A stretch of DNA of 64,000 nucleotides, taken from Pseudomonas sp. QS1027 (GTDB lineage: Bacteria > Pseudomonadota > Gammaproteobacteria > Pseudomonadales > Pseudomonadaceae). The translations under genes and the position numbers were made by a program. Location: the NCBI RefSeq assembly GCF_002814235.1, contig NZ_PHSU01000011.1, positions 310,001-374,000 on the forward strand. The letters run 5' to 3'. Numbering within the stretch: position 1 is the first letter of the stretch; every line of letters begins with the position of its first letter. Shown one piece after another: positions 25,982-37,788 of this stretch. Below the pieces are notes generated by a model that worked only from the letters and a program-made list of their open reading frames with translations, had not been told where the DNA came from and did no database searches.

Positions 25982-28357
25982 TCAGGCCTGCGCTTGCCCT
26001 TCAGCCAGGAAGAACCAGGTCTCCAGCACGGAATCCGGGTTCAACGACACGCTTTCAATGCCCTGCTCCATCAACCAGAGCGCCAGGTCCGGGTGATCGG
26101 AAGGCCCCTGGCCGCAGATGCCGATGTACTTGCCTGCCTTGTTACAGGCCTGGATGGCGTTGGACAACAGCTTCTTCACCGCCGGGTTACGCTCGTCGAA
26201 CAGGTGCGCGATGATCCCGGAGTCGCGGTCCAGGCCCAGGGTCAGCTGGGTCAGGTCGTTGGAACCGATGGAGAAACCATCGAAGAACTCGAGGAATTCA
26301 TCGGCGAGAATGGCGTTGGAGGGCAACTCGCACATCATGATCACCCGCAGGCCGTTCTCGCCACGGGCCAGGCCGTTGGCGGCGAGCAGGTCGACCACCT
26401 GGCTGGCTTCGCCCAGGGTACGGACGAAAGGCACCATGATTTCGACGTTGGTCAGGCCCATCTCGTTGCGCACGCGCTTGAGGGCACGGCATTCGAGTTC
26501 GAAGCAGTCACGGAACGACTCGCTGATGTAACGCGAGGCGCCGCGGAAACCCAGCATCGGGTTTTCTTCTTCCGGCTCATAGAGCTTGCCGCCGATCAGG
26601 TTGGCGTATTCGTTGGACTTGAAGTCCGACAGCCGCACGATGACCTTCTTCGGCCAGAACGCCGCCGCCAGGGTGCTGATCCCTTCCACCAGCTTCTCGA
26701 CATAGAAGCCGACCGGATCGTCATAACCGGCGATGCGCTTGTCGACGCTGTCCTTGATTTCCGTTGGCAGCCCGGCGTAGTTCAGCAGCGCCTTGGGGTG
26801 CACGCCGATCATGCGGTTGATGATGAACTCCAGGCGGGCCAGGCCCACACCGGCGTTCGGCAGCTGCGCGAAGTCGAAGGCGCGATCCGGGTTGCCGACG
26901 TTCATCATGATCTTGAACGGCAATTCCGGCATGGCGTCGACGGAGTTTTTCTTGATATCGAAGCCCAGCTCGCCTTCGAAGATATAGCCGGTATCGCCTT
27001 CGGCACAGGAAACGGTCACGCCCTGGCCGTCTTTCAGCAGTTGGGTGGCGTTACCGCAACCGACCACCGCCGGAATCCCCAGCTCACGGGCGATGATCGC
27101 CGCGTGGCAGGTACGCCCGCCACGGTTGGTCACGATGGCACTGGCGCGCTTCATCACCGGTTCCCAGTCCGGGTCGGTCATGTCGGAGACCAGCACGTCG
27201 CCTGGCTGGACCTTGTCCATCTCGGACACGTCCTTGATGATCCGTACCTTGCCGGCGCCGATGCGCTGGCCGATGGCACGGCCTTCCACCAGCACGGTGC
27301 CGGTTTCCTTGAGCAGGTAGCGCTCCATGACGTTGGCCTGGGTGCGGCTCTTCACGGTTTCCGGACGGGCCTGGACGATATACAGCTTGCCGTCGTCACC
27401 GTCCTTGGCCCACTCGATGTCCATCGGGCACTTGTAGTGCTTCTCGATGATCATCGCCTGCTTGGCCAGCTCGCTGACCTCCGCATCGCTGAGGCAGAAA
27501 CGCGCGCGCTCGGCCTTGTCGACGTCGACGGTCTTGACCGAACGACCGGCCTTGGCTTCGTCGCCGTAGATCATCTTGATCGCCTTGCTGCCCAGGTTGC
27601 GGCGCAGGATGGCGGGACGACCGGCTTCGAGGGTGCCCTTGTGTACGTAGAACTCATCCGGGTTCACCGCGCCCTGGACGACGGTTTCACCCAGGCCGTA
27701 GGCGCCGGTGATAAACACCACGTCACGGAAGCCCGACTCGGTGTCGAGGGTGAACATCACGCCGGCGGTGCCGGTTTCCGAACGCACCATGCGCTGCACA
27801 CCGGCGGACAGGGCCACCAGCTTGTGGTCGAAGCCCTGGTGCACCCGGTAGGAAATGGCGCGGTCGTTGAACAGCGAGGCAAAGACTTCCTTGGCCGCGC
27901 GGATCACGTTTTCCACGCCGCGGATGTTCAGGAAGGTTTCCTGCTGGCCGGCGAAGGACGCGTCCGGCAGGTCTTCGGCGGTGGCCGAGGAACGCACGGC
28001 CACAGCCACGTCCGGATTGCCCGCCGACAGGGCGGCGAAGGCAGTACGGATCTCGGCGTTGAGCTTCTCGGGGAACTCGGCTTCCATGATCCACTGGCGG
28101 ATCTGTGCGCCAGTGCGGGCCAGGGCATTGACGTCATCGACATCCAGCGCATCCAGCGCCGCATGGATCTGGTCGTTCAGGCCACTGAGTTCGAGAAAAT
28201 CACGATACGCCTGAGCCGTAGTGGCAAAGCCGCCGGGGACCGATACACCGGCACCCGCGAGGTTACTGATCATCTCGCCCAGGGATGCGTTCTTGCCCCC
28301 TACGTGCTCTACATCATGGACGCCGAGCTTATCGAGGGAAACTACGTACTCTACCAA
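25982..28357 (-). CDS. ppsA: Phosphoenolpyruvate synthase
   Basis: Makes PEP from pyruvate, ATP and water for gluconeogenesis. The 791-residue protein has an N-terminal ATP-binding domain ([10 protein letters not shown] near residue 20), the phosphohistidine domain with catalytic His in [15 protein letters not shown] near residue 420, and a C-terminal barrel ending with the [15 protein letters not shown] and [10 protein letters not shown] motifs. The divergent neighbour PpsR switches it on and off by phosphorylation at the Thr next to the catalytic His (TCH). Confidence 0.97.
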   Translation of the reverse strand: MVEYVVSLDKLGVHDVEHVGGKNASLGEMISNLAGAGVSVPGGFATTAQAYRDFLELSGLNDQIHAALDALDVDDVNALARTGAQIRQWIMEAEFPEKLNAEIRTAFAALSAGNPDVAVAVRSSATAEDLPDASFAGQQETFLNIRGVENVIRAAKEVFASLFNDRAISYRVHQGFDHKLVALSAGVQRMVRSETGTAGVMFTLDTESGFRDVVFITGAYGLGETVVQGAVNPDEFYVHKGTLEAGRPAILRRNLGSKAIKMIYGDEAKAGRSVKTVDVDKAERARFCLSDAEVSELAKQAMIIEKHYKCPMDIEWAKDGDDGKLYIVQARPETVKSRTQANVMERYLLKETGTVLVEGRAIGQRIGAGKVRIIKDVSEMDKVQPGDVLVSDMTDPDWEPVMKRASAIVTNRGGRTCHAAIIARELGIPAVVGCGNATQLLKDGQGVTVSCAEGDTGYIFEGELGFDIKKNSVDAMPELPFKIMMNVGNPDRAFDFAQLPNAGVGLARLEFIINRMIGVHPKALLNYAGLPTEIKDSVDKRIAGYDDPVGFYVEKLVEGISTLAAAFWPKKVIVRLSDFKSNEYANLIGGKLYEPEEENPMLGFRGASRYISESFRDCFELECRALKRVRNEMGLTNVEIMVPFVRTLGEASQVVDLLAANGLARGENGLRVIMMCELPSNAILADEFLEFFDGFSIGSNDLTQLTLGLDRDSGIIAHLFDERNPAVKKLLSNAIQACNKAGKYIGICGQGPSDHPDLALWLMEQGIESVSLNPDSVLETWFFLAEGQAQA

Positions 28358-28532
28358 GGTGATCTCTCCACTAACTGTGTTGGAAAAGCTCAGGAGCGGA
28401 CTGCTCTAATGGGCAGGTTATCCGCCATGTGGCCTGGACCTGGAAAATAAGTGAGAATGCCAGCCATTCCTGGCGGACAAATCCCGCCTATCATATCCAA
28501 GAATCGTCACCAGCTTAAGGCCCAAGGCGCAA

Positions 28533-29351
28533 ATGAAACGATCTGCTTTCTTTATCTCCGATGGTACCGGCATCACCGCCGAAACCCTGGGTCAAAGCCT
28601 GCTGGCGCAGTTCGAGAACATTACCTTCGCCAAATTCACCCGCCCGTACATCGACAGCGTGGACAAGGCGCGGGCCATGGTGCAACAGATCAATATCGCC
28701 GCCGAAAAGGACGGATTTCGCCCGATCATCTTCGATACCATCGTCAACCAGGACATTCGTGAGATCCTCGCCACGTCCAATGGTTTCATGATCGACATCT
28801 TTTCCACCTTCCTCGCCCCGCTGGAACAGGAACTGAGCGAACACTCGTCCTACTCGGTGGGCAAGTCCCACTCCATCGGCGGCAACTCCAACTACATGGA
28901 GCGCATCGAGGCGGTGAACTTCGCCCTGGACAACGACGACGGCGCCCGCACCCACTATTACGACAAGGCCGACCTGATCCTGGTGGGCGTGTCGCGCTGC
29001 GGCAAGACCCCGACCTGCTTGTACATGGCGATGCAATTCGGCATCCGCGCGGCCAACTACCCGCTGACCGAGGACGACATGGAGCGCCTGCAACTGCCGG
29101 CCGCCCTGCGCGCCCACCAGCACAAGCTGTTCGGCCTGACCATCGACCCGGACCGCCTCACCGCGATCCGCAACGAGCGCAAGCCCAACAGCCGCTACTC
29201 CAGCTATGCCCAGTGCGAGTTCGAAGTGCGCGAGGTGGAAAACCTGTTCCGCCGCGAGAACATCGCCCATATCAATTCAACGCATTTCTCGGTGGAAGAG
29301 ATTTCCGCGAAGATTCTCGTCGAGAAAGGCGTGGAGCGGCGCTTCAAGTAA
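28533..29351 (+). CDS. ppsR: PEP synthase regulatory protein (kinase/pyrophosphorylase)
   Basis: A 272-residue bifunctional enzyme of the DUF299 family that phosphorylates PpsA with ADP and reactivates it by Pi-dependent pyrophosphorolysis. It begins [20 protein letters not shown] and has the P-loop-like [10 protein letters not shown] near residue 155. It is divergent from ppsA. Its stop codon lies only five bases from that of convergent prpD, with no hairpin between. Confidence 0.96.
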   Translation: MKRSAFFISDGTGITAETLGQSLLAQFENITFAKFTRPYIDSVDKARAMVQQINIAAEKDGFRPIIFDTIVNQDIREILATSNGFMIDIFSTFLAPLEQELSEHSSYSVGKSHSIGGNSNYMERIEAVNFALDNDDGARTHYYDKADLILVGVSRCGKTPTCLYMAMQFGIRAANYPLTEDDMERLQLPAALRAHQHKLFGLTIDPDRLTAIRNERKPNSRYSSYAQCEFEVREVENLFRRENIAHINSTHFSVEEISAKILVEKGVERRFK

Positions 29352-29356
29352 CGCGC

Positions 29357-30841
29357 CTAGATCACGAAGAGATCGACAAACCGATGCACCGGCGTCGCCT
29401 CCAGGCGCGCCGGGTCCTTGCACAGGGCCAGGATCTCGGCACTGCGCTGGGCGGTAAAGCGCGTCGCCAGATTGGCCTTGAACTTGTCTTCCAGCAACGG
29501 AATGCCCTCGGCCCGACGGCGGCGATGGCCGATCGGGTATTCCACCAGCACCTGCGCGGTACTCGTCCCGTCCTTGAAGAACACCTGCACCGCATTGGCG
29601 ATCGAACGCTTGTCGGCCTCCAGGTATTCACGGGTGTAACGCGGGTCCTCAACGATCACCATCTTCTCGCGCAGTACGTCGATGATCGGATGGCTCCCGT
29701 GGAAATCGTCCTCGTAGTGCTCGGCCACCAGGTTGCCGAAAGCCAGCGGCACCGCCGTCATGTACTGCAGGCAGTGGTCGCGGTCGGCGGCATTGGCCAG
29801 CTTGCCGACCTTGGAAATGATGCGAATCGCCGACTCATGGGTGGTAATCACGATCCGCTCGATCTCGCCCAGGCGGTTCCTGACCTGCGGATGTAGCGTC
29901 ACCGCTGCCTCGCAGGCGGTCTGGGCATGGAACTCGGCCGGGAAACTGATCTTGAACAGCACATTTTCCATGACATAGCTGCCATACGGCTGGGAAAGGC
30001 TGAAAGTGCGCTTGTCCTCGGGCTTGAGCGCCAGATCCTTGTTGGTGTGACTGAACAGCACATCGTAGAAGCCCCATTGCGGCGCGCTCAACACCCCGGG
30101 AATGCCCATTTCCCCGCGCAGGGCGATATCCGCCAGGCGTACGCCACGGCTGGTCGCATCCCCCGCTGCCCAGGATTTACGCGAGCCGGCATTCGGTGCA
30201 TGACGATAGGTGCGCAGCGCCTGGCCATCGACAAAGGCATGGGACAGCGCCGCCAGCAGTTGTTCACGGCTGGCGCCCATCAGTTTGGCGGTGACCGCGG
30301 TGGAAGCGACTTTCACCAGCAGCACGTGATCAAGGCCGACCCGATTGAAGGAGTTTTCCAGGGCGATCACGCCCTGGATCTCGTGGGCCATGATCATCGC
30401 TTCCAGCACCACCCGCACGCTGAGCGGCGCCTCGCCGTTGGCCACGCGTTTCTGCGACAGATGATCGGCCACCGCGAGAATCCCGCCGAGGTTGTCCGAG
30501 GGGTGGCCCCACTCGGCCGCCAGCCAGGTGTCGTTGTAATCGAGCCAGCGGACGATGCAGCCGATATCCCAGGCGGCCTTGACCGGATCGAGGCGAAAGC
30601 TCGTCCCCGGCACACGGGAGCCGAACGGCACGACGGTGCCCTCGACCAACGGCCCGAGATGCTTGGTGCACTCGGGAAAACGCAGGGCCAGCAGGCCGCA
30701 GCCCAAGGTGTCCATCAGGCAATTGCGCGCGGTATCCAGCGCCTCCGCGGACTCGATCTGGTAGCCGAGAACGTAGTCGGCGATGTCCTGCAGGACCTGG
30801 TCGTAATCGGGACGGATGTTCAGATCAACGTTGGCACTCAT
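29357..30841 (-). CDS. prpD: 2-methylcitrate dehydratase PrpD
   Basis: Last gene of the methylcitrate operon. The 494-residue protein has the PrpD/MmgE fold, with [21 protein letters not shown] near residue 95 and GRSVRL-like [10 protein letters not shown] near residue 235. It dehydrates 2-methylcitrate; because the operon also has AcnD and PrpF, its role here may be partly redundant. The ATG at 30841 is chosen by family length. Confidence 0.94.
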   Translation of the reverse strand: MSANVDLNIRPDYDQVLQDIADYVLGYQIESAEALDTARNCLMDTLGCGLLALRFPECTKHLGPLVEGTVVPFGSRVPGTSFRLDPVKAAWDIGCIVRWLDYNDTWLAAEWGHPSDNLGGILAVADHLSQKRVANGEAPLSVRVVLEAMIMAHEIQGVIALENSFNRVGLDHVLLVKVASTAVTAKLMGASREQLLAALSHAFVDGQALRTYRHAPNAGSRKSWAAGDATSRGVRLADIALRGEMGIPGVLSAPQWGFYDVLFSHTNKDLALKPEDKRTFSLSQPYGSYVMENVLFKISFPAEFHAQTACEAAVTLHPQVRNRLGEIERIVITTHESAIRIISKVGKLANAADRDHCLQYMTAVPLAFGNLVAEHYEDDFHGSHPIIDVLREKMVIVEDPRYTREYLEADKRSIANAVQVFFKDGTSTAQVLVEYPIGHRRRRAEGIPLLEDKFKANLATRFTAQRSAEILALCKDPARLEATPVHRFVDLFVI

Positions 30842-30869
30842 CTTCGCTTCACTCCGTGGGTGGTTCAGC

Positions 30870-32060
30870 TCAAAAGGCATCGCCCGGCACACGCACCCAG
30901 CCTTCCATGAGGACCCGCGCACTGCGGCTCATGATGGCCTTGACCACGGTCCACTCGCCGTTGACCTCAGTGGCCTCGGCGCCGACCCGCAAGGCGCCCG
31001 ACGGATGGCCGAAACGCACCGCACTGCGCGCGCCACCGCCCGCCGCCAGGTTCACCAGGGTGCCGGGGATCGCCGCCGCCGTGCCGATGGCCACCGCCGC
31101 CGTGCCCATCATCGCGTGGTGCAGCTTGCCCATGGACAAGGCCCGTACCAGCAGATCCAGATCCGCCGCCGCCACCGGCTTGCCGCTCGACGCGGTGTAG
31201 CTCGCCGGCGCCGCGACAAACGCCACCTTCGGCGTGTGCTGACGGGTCGCCGCCTCATCGATATGGCGGATCAAGCCCATGCGCACGGCACCGTAGGCAC
31301 GGATCGTCTCGAACATCGCCAGGGCCTTGGGATCGCCGTTGATATCGCCCTGCAACTCAGTACCGGTGTAGCCGATATCCGCCGCATTGACGAAGATCGT
31401 CGGAATCCCGGCATTGATCATGGTCGCCTTGAAGGTACCGACACCCGGCACCTCCAGGTCGTCCACCAGATTACCGGTGGGGAACATCGAACCGCCGGCG
31501 CCCTCTTCCTCGGCCGCCGGATCCATGAACTCCAGCTGCACTTCGGCGGCCGGAAAGGTCACGCCGTCGAGTTCGAAGTCACCGGTTTCCTGCACCGCAC
31601 CCTCGGTGATCGGCACATGGGCGATGATGGTCTTGCCGATATTCACCTGCCAGATCCGCACCACCGCCACGCCATTGCGCGGGATCCGCCCGGCATCCAC
31701 CAGGCCGGCGCTGATGGCGAACGAACCGACCGCCGCCGACAGGTTGCCGCAGTTGCCACTCCAGTCGATAAACGGCTTGTCGATGGAGACCTGGCCGAAC
31801 AGGTAGTCGACGTCGTGGTCGGCCTTGATGCTCTTGGACAGGATCACCGTCTTGCTGGTGCTGGAGGTCGCCCCGCCCATGCCGTCGATCTGCTTCTCAT
31901 AGGGATCGGGGCTGCCGATCACCCGCAACAACAACGCATCGCGCACCGCGCCGGGCAATTGCGCCGCTTCGGGCAGGTCGTTGAGGTTGAAGAACACCCC
32001 TTTGCTGGTGCCGCCACGCATATAGGTGGCGGGGATCTTGATTTGCGCTACGTGGGCCAT
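30870..32060 (-). CDS. prpF: 2-methylaconitate cis-trans isomerase PrpF
   Basis: A 396-residue enzyme of the diaminopimelate-epimerase fold that works with AcnD to convert its methylaconitate product for hydration to 2-methylisocitrate. It begins [21 protein letters not shown], the typical active-site region, and the conserved [12 protein letters not shown] segment near residue 110. Operon member between acnD and prpD. Confidence 0.96.
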   Translation of the reverse strand: MAHVAQIKIPATYMRGGTSKGVFFNLNDLPEAAQLPGAVRDALLLRVIGSPDPYEKQIDGMGGATSSTSKTVILSKSIKADHDVDYLFGQVSIDKPFIDWSGNCGNLSAAVGSFAISAGLVDAGRIPRNGVAVVRIWQVNIGKTIIAHVPITEGAVQETGDFELDGVTFPAAEVQLEFMDPAAEEEGAGGSMFPTGNLVDDLEVPGVGTFKATMINAGIPTIFVNAADIGYTGTELQGDINGDPKALAMFETIRAYGAVRMGLIRHIDEAATRQHTPKVAFVAAPASYTASSGKPVAAADLDLLVRALSMGKLHHAMMGTAAVAIGTAAAIPGTLVNLAAGGGARSAVRFGHPSGALRVGAEATEVNGEWTVVKAIMSRSARVLMEGWVRVPGDAF

Positions 32061-32110
32061 GAAATCGTGTCCTGTGAGGGCCGGGGCGGACTGCCGCCCC
32101 GGCAGGTCGC

Positions 32111-34705
32111 CTAGCCAGCCGTGGCCGATTGGAGGAAGTCCTGGGCAAAACGCTGCAAGACACCGCCGGCCTCGTAGATCGAGACCTCTTCGGCGGTGTC
32201 GAGGCGGCAGGTCACCGGCACTTCGAGACGCTCGCCGTCGTGACGATTGATGACCAGGGTCAGGGTGTTACGCGGGGTGCGCTCACCGATCACGTCGAAG
32301 GTCTCGGTGCCGTCGATGCCGAGGGTCTTGCGGTCCGTACCCGGCTTGAACTCCAGCGGCAACACGCCCATGCCCACCAGGTTGGTGCGGTGGATACGCT
32401 CGAAGCCTTCGGCGGCAATCGCCTCGACCCCGGCCAGGCGCACGCCCTTGGCCGCCCAGTCACGGGACGAACCCTGGCCGTAGTCGGCACCGGCAATGAT
32501 GATCAGCGGCTGCTTGCGTGCCATGTAGGTTTCGATGGCTTCCCACATGCGCATGACCTGGCCTTCCGGCTCGACCCGCGCCAGGGAGCCCTGCTTGACC
32601 TTGCCGTTTTCCACGACCATTTCGTTGAACAGTTTCGGGTTGGCGAAGGTCGCGCGCTGTGCGGTCAGGTGGTCACCCCGGTGGGTCGCGTAGGAGTTGA
32701 AGTCCTCTTCCGGCAGGCCCATTTTCTCCAGGTACTCGCCAGCCGCGCTGTCGAGCATGATGGCGTTGGACGGCGACAGGTGGTCGGTGGTGATGTTGTC
32801 CGGCAGCACCGCCAGCGGGCGCATGCCCTTGAGCGGCCGCGCACCGGCCAGGGCGCCTTCCCAGTACGGCGGACGGCGGATATAGGTGCTCATCGGCCGC
32901 CAGTCGTACAGCGGCGCGACCTTGGGACCGGTGTCTTCGTGGATCGCGAACATCGGGATGTAGACCTTGCGGAACTGCTCCGGCTTCACCGAGGCCTTGA
33001 CCACCGCGTCGATCTCTTCGTCGCTCGGCCAGATGTCCTTGAGGCGGATCTCCTGGCCGTCGGCGTCCAGGCCCAGCACGTCCTTCTCGATATCGAAGCG
33101 GATGGTGCCGGCGATGGCGTAGGCCACCACCAGTGGCGGCGAGGCGAGGAAGGCCTGCTTGGCGTACGGATGGATGCGCCCGTCGAAGTTGCGGTTACCG
33201 GACAACACGGCCGTGGCGTAGAGGTCGCGGTCGATGATTTCCTGCTGGATCGCCGGGTCCAGCGCGCCGGACATGCCGTTGCAGGTGGTGCAGGCAAAAG
33301 CCACGACGCCAAAGCCCAGTTGCTCCAGCTCCTTGGTCAGTCCGGCTTCGTCGAGGTACAGCGCCACGGTCCTGGAACCCGGCGCCAGGGACGACTTGAC
33401 CCAGGGCTTGCGGGTCAGGCCGAGCTTGTTGGCGTTGCGCGCCATCAGGCCGGCAGCGATCACGTTGCGCGGGTTGCTGGTATTGGTACAACTGGTGATG
33501 GCGGCGATGATCACCGCGCCGTCGGGCATCTGCCCCGGCACATCGTCCCACTGGCCGGCAATGCCCTTGGCCGCCAGGTCGCTGGTGGCAACGCGGGCAT
33601 GGGGGTTGCTCGGGCCGGCCATGTTGCGCACCACCGAGGACAGGTCGAAGCTCAAGCCACGCTCGTAGTCCGCGCCTTTCAGGCTGTCGGCCCAGAGCCC
33701 GGTGTGGCGGGCGTAGGTTTCCACCAGCTTGACCTGGTCGTCTTCACGCCCGGTGAGCTTCAGGTAATCGATGGTCTGCTGGTCGATGTAGAACATCGCC
33801 GCCGTGGCGCCGTACTCCGGAGCCATGTTGGAAATGGTCGCGCGATCGCCCAGGGTCAGGGCCGAGGCGCCTTCGCCAAAGAACTCCAGCCAGGCGCCGA
33901 CCACTTTCTGTTTACGCAGGAACTCGGTCAACGCCAGCACCATATCGGTGGCGGTGATGCCCGGTTGCAGCTTGCCGGTCAGTTCGACGCCGACGCTTTC
34001 CGGCAGGCGCATCCAGGACGCCCGGCCGAGCATCACGCTCTCGGCTTCGAGGCCGCCGACACCGATGGCGATCACCCCCAGGGCATCGACGTGGGGGGTG
34101 TGGCTGTCGGTGCCGACACAGGTGTCAGGGAAAGCCACGCCGTCCCGCGCCTGGATCACCGGCGACATTTTCTCCAGGTTGATCTGGTGCATGATGCCGT
34201 TGCCGGGCGGGATCACATCGACGTTCTTGAAGGCCTTCCTGGTCCAGTCGATGAAATGGAAACGGTCTTCGTTGCGCCGGTCTTCGATGGCGCGGTTCTT
34301 GGTGAAGGCATCCGGATCGAAACCGCCGCATTCCACAGCCAGGGAGTGGTCGACGATCAGCTGGGTCGGCACCACCGGGTTGACCTGGGCCGGGTCGCCG
34401 CCCTGGGAAGCGATGGCATCGCGCAGGCCGGCCAGGTCGACCAGGGCGGTCTGGCCGAGAATGTCATGACAGACCACCCGGGCCGGGAACCAGGGGAAGT
34501 CGAGGTCGCGCTTGCGCTCGATCAGTTGTTTCAAGGAATCGGTGAGGGTCGCCGGGTCGCAGCGCCGGACCAGGTTCTCGGCGAGTACCCGCGAGGTGTA
34601 AGGCAGGGTCGCGTAGGCCCCGGGCTGGATGGCCTCGACTGCCGCACGGGCGTCGAAGAAATCCAGGTGGCTGCCGGGCAGCGATTTACGGTATTGGCTA
34701 TTCAT
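32111..34705 (-). CDS. acnD: Fe/S-dependent 2-methylisocitrate dehydratase AcnD
   Basis: An 864-residue aconitase-like enzyme. The three [4Fe-4S] cysteines are in SCTNTSNPRN near residue 410 and FACTTCNGMSG near residue 475. The C-terminal swivel domain holds GADYGQGSSRDWAAKG. It dehydrates 2-methylcitrate to a methylaconitate used by PrpF. The ATG at 34705 is chosen over an upstream in-frame codon at 34723. Confidence 0.96.
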   Translation of the reverse strand: MNSQYRKSLPGSHLDFFDARAAVEAIQPGAYATLPYTSRVLAENLVRRCDPATLTDSLKQLIERKRDLDFPWFPARVVCHDILGQTALVDLAGLRDAIASQGGDPAQVNPVVPTQLIVDHSLAVECGGFDPDAFTKNRAIEDRRNEDRFHFIDWTRKAFKNVDVIPPGNGIMHQINLEKMSPVIQARDGVAFPDTCVGTDSHTPHVDALGVIAIGVGGLEAESVMLGRASWMRLPESVGVELTGKLQPGITATDMVLALTEFLRKQKVVGAWLEFFGEGASALTLGDRATISNMAPEYGATAAMFYIDQQTIDYLKLTGREDDQVKLVETYARHTGLWADSLKGADYERGLSFDLSSVVRNMAGPSNPHARVATSDLAAKGIAGQWDDVPGQMPDGAVIIAAITSCTNTSNPRNVIAAGLMARNANKLGLTRKPWVKSSLAPGSRTVALYLDEAGLTKELEQLGFGVVAFACTTCNGMSGALDPAIQQEIIDRDLYATAVLSGNRNFDGRIHPYAKQAFLASPPLVVAYAIAGTIRFDIEKDVLGLDADGQEIRLKDIWPSDEEIDAVVKASVKPEQFRKVYIPMFAIHEDTGPKVAPLYDWRPMSTYIRRPPYWEGALAGARPLKGMRPLAVLPDNITTDHLSPSNAIMLDSAAGEYLEKMGLPEEDFNSYATHRGDHLTAQRATFANPKLFNEMVVENGKVKQGSLARVEPEGQVMRMWEAIETYMARKQPLIIIAGADYGQGSSRDWAAKGVRLAGVEAIAAEGFERIHRTNLVGMGVLPLEFKPGTDRKTLGIDGTETFDVIGERTPRNTLTLVINRHDGERLEVPVTCRLDTAEEVSIYEAGGVLQRFAQDFLQSATAG

Positions 34706-34785
34706 GGTCTGGGACTCGATCACGGTAAGGTCAAGAGTGGACGCGGAACCTGCCGGAACCGGCTCTCAAACCTGAACACCGTCCT

Positions 34786-34860
34786 TGTAGGAGCAGGGCT
34801 TGCCCGCGAAGCTTTTGGCGGCTTCAAGGGCCCCTTCGCAGGCAAGCCTGGCTCCTACAG
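34786..34860. repeat. REP doublet (REPIN) between prpC and acnD
   Basis: Two inverted arms, TGTAGGAGCAGGGCTTGCC at the left and GGCAAGCCTGGCTCCTACAG at the right, enclose about 36 bases. This is the common Pseudomonas extragenic palindrome. The same element, in opposite orientation, occurs at 43407-43481. In the prp transcript it would fold into a long hairpin that could separate prpC from acnD expression. Confidence 0.9.
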
Positions 34861-34913
34861 GTCGGCGGTGTTCTTGAGCTGGACTCCAACCTGTAACGAT
34901 CCACTTCCTCCAG

Positions 34914-36041
34914 TCAGCGACGCTCGATTGGCACGAACTTGCGCTGTTCGACGCCGATGTACTCGGCGCTCGGACGGATAATGCGGTTGTTGCCACGCTG
35001 CTCGAACACATGCGCGGCCCAGCCGGTCAGGCGCGAGCAGACGAAGATCGGCGTGAACAGCTTGGTCGGGATGCCCATGAAGTGGTACGCCGAGGCATGG
35101 TAGAAGTCGGCGTTGGGGAAGAGTTTCTTCTGTTCCCACATGGTCTTGTCGATGGCTTCGGAGACCGGGAACAGCACGGTGTCACCGACTTCATCGGCGA
35201 GTTTCTTCGACCAGCCCTTGATCACTTCATTGCGCGGATCGTTGTCTTTGTAGATCGCGTGGCCGAAGCCCATGATCTTGTCCTTGCGCGCCAGCATGCC
35301 GAGGGTGCCTTCGACGGCTTCCTGGGGCGAGCTGAAACGCTCGATCATTTCCATCGCCGCCTCGTTGGCACCGCCATGCAGCGGACCGCGCAGGGAACCG
35401 ATGGCCGCGGTGATGCAGGAGAACAGGTCGGACAGGGTCGAGGCACAGACCCGCGCGGTAAAGGTCGAGGCGTTGAACTCGTGCTCCGCGTAGAGGATCA
35501 GCGACACGTCCATCACCTTGCGATGCAGCTCGCTCGGCGCCTTGCCATGCAGCAGGTGCAGGAAGTGGCCGCCGATGGAAGCCTCGTCGGTCACGCAGTC
35601 GATGCGCTTGCCTTCGTGGCTGAAGCGATACCAGTAGCACATGATCGCCGGGAACGCGGCCAGCAGCCGGTCGGTGGCTTCATGCTGGCGGGCGAAGTCG
35701 CCTTCGGGTTCGATATTGCCAAGGAAGGAACAGCCGGTGCGCATCACGTCCATCGGATGGGCGTCGGCGGGAATCCGCTCGAGGACTTCCTTCAGCGCCT
35801 GGGGCAGATCCCGCAAGGTCTTCAGCTTGCCCATGTAGGCCGCCAGTTCGGTGGCATTCGGCAGATCGCCGTAGAGCAGCAGGTAGGCAACTTCTTCGAA
35901 ACGCGCGTCGGCGGCCAGTTCACGCACGTCGTAGCCACGGTAAGTCAGGCCGGCACCGGCCTGGCCGACGGTGGACAAGGCGGTTTGCCCGGCGACCTGG
36001 CCACGCAGGCCGGCACCGCTCAGTACTTTTGCTTCAGCCAT
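34914..36041 (-). CDS. prpC: 2-methylcitrate synthase
   Basis: Condenses propionyl-CoA with oxaloacetate. The 375-residue citrate-synthase-fold protein has its catalytic residues in the LHGGANEAAMEM (near 235), GFGHAIYKDNDPR (near 270) and C-terminal GNNRIIRPSAEYIG regions. The ATG at 36041 has GGAGAGAG upstream. It lies between prpB and acnD. Confidence 0.96.
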   Translation of the reverse strand: MAEAKVLSGAGLRGQVAGQTALSTVGQAGAGLTYRGYDVRELAADARFEEVAYLLLYGDLPNATELAAYMGKLKTLRDLPQALKEVLERIPADAHPMDVMRTGCSFLGNIEPEGDFARQHEATDRLLAAFPAIMCYWYRFSHEGKRIDCVTDEASIGGHFLHLLHGKAPSELHRKVMDVSLILYAEHEFNASTFTARVCASTLSDLFSCITAAIGSLRGPLHGGANEAAMEMIERFSSPQEAVEGTLGMLARKDKIMGFGHAIYKDNDPRNEVIKGWSKKLADEVGDTVLFPVSEAIDKTMWEQKKLFPNADFYHASAYHFMGIPTKLFTPIFVCSRLTGWAAHVFEQRGNNRIIRPSAEYIGVEQRKFVPIERR

Positions 36042-36097
36042 TGCTCTCTCCAATTCTTGAATTTATCAGGGACCCGGCAAGTCAGGGTAGTCAGGTC

Positions 36098-36997
36098 TCA
36101 GCCCTTCTTCTGGGCAAACAGCGCATCGAGCTTCTGCTCGAAGGTGTGGTAGTCGATACGATCGTAAAGCTCCATGCGGGTCTGCATGGTGTCGATGACG
36201 TTCTGCTGGGTGCCATCCCGGCGAATCGCGGTGTAGACGTTTTCCGCCGCCTTGTTCATCGCGCGGAACGCCGACAGCGGGTACAGCACCAGGGACACGT
36301 CGGCGGACTTCAGCTGTTCGGTGGTGAACAGCGGCGTCGAGCCGAACTCGGTGATGTTGGCCAGGATCGGTGCCTTCACGCGGCTGGCGAACAGCTTGTA
36401 CATTTCAAGTTCGGTGATGGCTTCCGGAAAGACCATGTCGGCGCCGGCCTCGATGCACGCGGCGGCCCGTTCCAGGGCCGACTCCAGGCCTTCCACGGCC
36501 AGGGCGTCGGTGCGGGCCATGATCACGAAACTGTCGTCGGTGCGGGCATCCACCGCCGCCTTGATGCGGTCGACCATTTCCTGCAGGGTGACGATTTCCT
36601 TGTTCGGACGGTGGCCGCAACGCTTGGCGCCGACCTGGTCCTCGATATGGATCGCCGCCGCGCCGAACTTGATCATCGACTTGACCGTGCGCGCCACGTT
36701 GAACGCCGAGGCACCGAAACCGGTGTCGACATCCACCAGCAGCGGCAGGTCGCAGACATCGGTGATCCGCCGCACGTCGGTGAGCACGTCATCCAGGCCG
36801 GTGATGCCCAGGTCCGGCACCCCGAGGGAGCCGGCCGCGACACCGCCGCCGGACAGGTAGATGGCCTTGAAGCCGGCGCGCTTGGCCAGCAAGGCGTGGT
36901 TGGCGTTGATCGCGCCGACCACCTGCAAGGGCTGTTCGCTGGCGACCGCATCGCGGAAACGCTGACCGGGCGTGCTCTTGTTGGAACCCTGACTCAT
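36098..36997 (-). CDS. prpB: 2-methylisocitrate lyase
   Basis: Splits 2-methylisocitrate to succinate and pyruvate, the last step of the cycle. The 299-residue TIM-barrel protein has the family signature KRCGH near residue 124, with VDVDTGFG near residue 87 binding Mg2+. Its ATG overlaps the stop of prpR (ATGA at 36994-36997). Confidence 0.97.
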   Translation of the reverse strand: MSQGSNKSTPGQRFRDAVASEQPLQVVGAINANHALLAKRAGFKAIYLSGGGVAAGSLGVPDLGITGLDDVLTDVRRITDVCDLPLLVDVDTGFGASAFNVARTVKSMIKFGAAAIHIEDQVGAKRCGHRPNKEIVTLQEMVDRIKAAVDARTDDSFVIMARTDALAVEGLESALERAAACIEAGADMVFPEAITELEMYKLFASRVKAPILANITEFGSTPLFTTEQLKSADVSLVLYPLSAFRAMNKAAENVYTAIRRDGTQQNVIDTMQTRMELYDRIDYHTFEQKLDALFAQKKG

Positions 36998-37716
36998 GAC
37001 TCACCTCGCTTCGTAGCTGTCGGTTTGACGGCGTCCTGGTAGTGACGCGCGATATTGCGTTTCGACGCGCCGATATGGCGGCGCATCAACAGTTCGGCCA
37101 ATTCGCCATCGCGTTCGGCGATGGCGTCGAGAATCCGGTGGTGCTCGGCGAACGCCTGGCGTGGCCGGTTGGGGGTGACGGAAAACTGGATGCGGTACAT
37201 GCGCACCAACTGGTACAGCTCGCCGCAGAGCATCTGGGTCAGGGTGCGGTTGCCGGCGCCCTGGATGATCCGGTAGTGGAAGTCGAAATCGCCTTCCTGC
37301 TGGTAATAACCGACCCCGGCCTGGAACGCCGCGTCGCGCTCATGAGTATTGAGAACCTCTCTCAACTCCTCGATTTCCTCGGCGGTCATGCGCTCGGCCG
37401 CCAGGCGACAGGCCATGCCTTCGAGGGACTCGCGAATTTCGTAGAGTTCGATCAGTTCGGCCTGGCTGAGGGACACCACCCGCGCACCGACATGGGGCAC
37501 GCGCACCAGCAGTCGCTGGCCCTCCAGACGGTGAATGGCCTCGCGCAGCGGGCCGCGGCTGATGCCGTAGGTGCGTGCCAGTTCCGGCTCGGAAATCTTG
37601 CTGCCGGGGGCGATTTCACCCTTGACGATCGCCGCTTGAATGCGCCGGAAGACGTTCTCGGACAAGGTTTCCGAATCGTCCTGGGCAATCGCGGGCGGCT
37701 CCAGCTCATGCAGCAT
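36994..37716 (-). CDS. prpR: GntR/FadR-type regulator of the prp operon
   Basis: A 240-residue regulator with a GntR winged helix (residues 18-85: [38 protein letters not shown]) and an FCD effector domain. First gene of the operon, coupled to prpB. It is not the sigma-54-type PrpR of enterobacteria. It probably represses the operon until 2-methylcitrate or a related metabolite binds. The ATG at 37716 has AAGG upstream. Confidence 0.92.
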   Translation of the reverse strand: MLHELEPPAIAQDDSETLSENVFRRIQAAIVKGEIAPGSKISEPELARTYGISRGPLREAIHRLEGQRLLVRVPHVGARVVSLSQAELIELYEIRESLEGMACRLAAERMTAEEIEELREVLNTHERDAAFQAGVGYYQQEGDFDFHYRIIQGAGNRTLTQMLCGELYQLVRMYRIQFSVTPNRPRQAFAEHHRILDAIAERDGELAELLMRRHIGASKRNIARHYQDAVKPTATKRGES

Positions 37717-37726
37717 ATTGTCGACA
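37717..37726. promoter_or_regulatory. Candidate PrpR operator 1
   Basis: ATTGTCGACA, with core palindrome TGTCGACA, directly abuts the prpR start codon, so binding would block translation or early elongation. It resembles the second site at 37789-37802 (TTGTNNACAA-type GntR/FCD operator). Confidence 0.45.
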
Positions 37727-37788
37727 CCTTATCCTTCAATGGCGCTAAAACTAGCCAATATCAACAAATCAGTCAAAGAATTAATTGG

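Noticed and set aside
32129..34981. A 950-codon open frame on the plus strand opposite acnD
   Set aside because: Long antisense frames are common in GC-rich coding DNA; its translation is rich in Gly, Arg, His and Val without domain features, and acnD is unmistakable.
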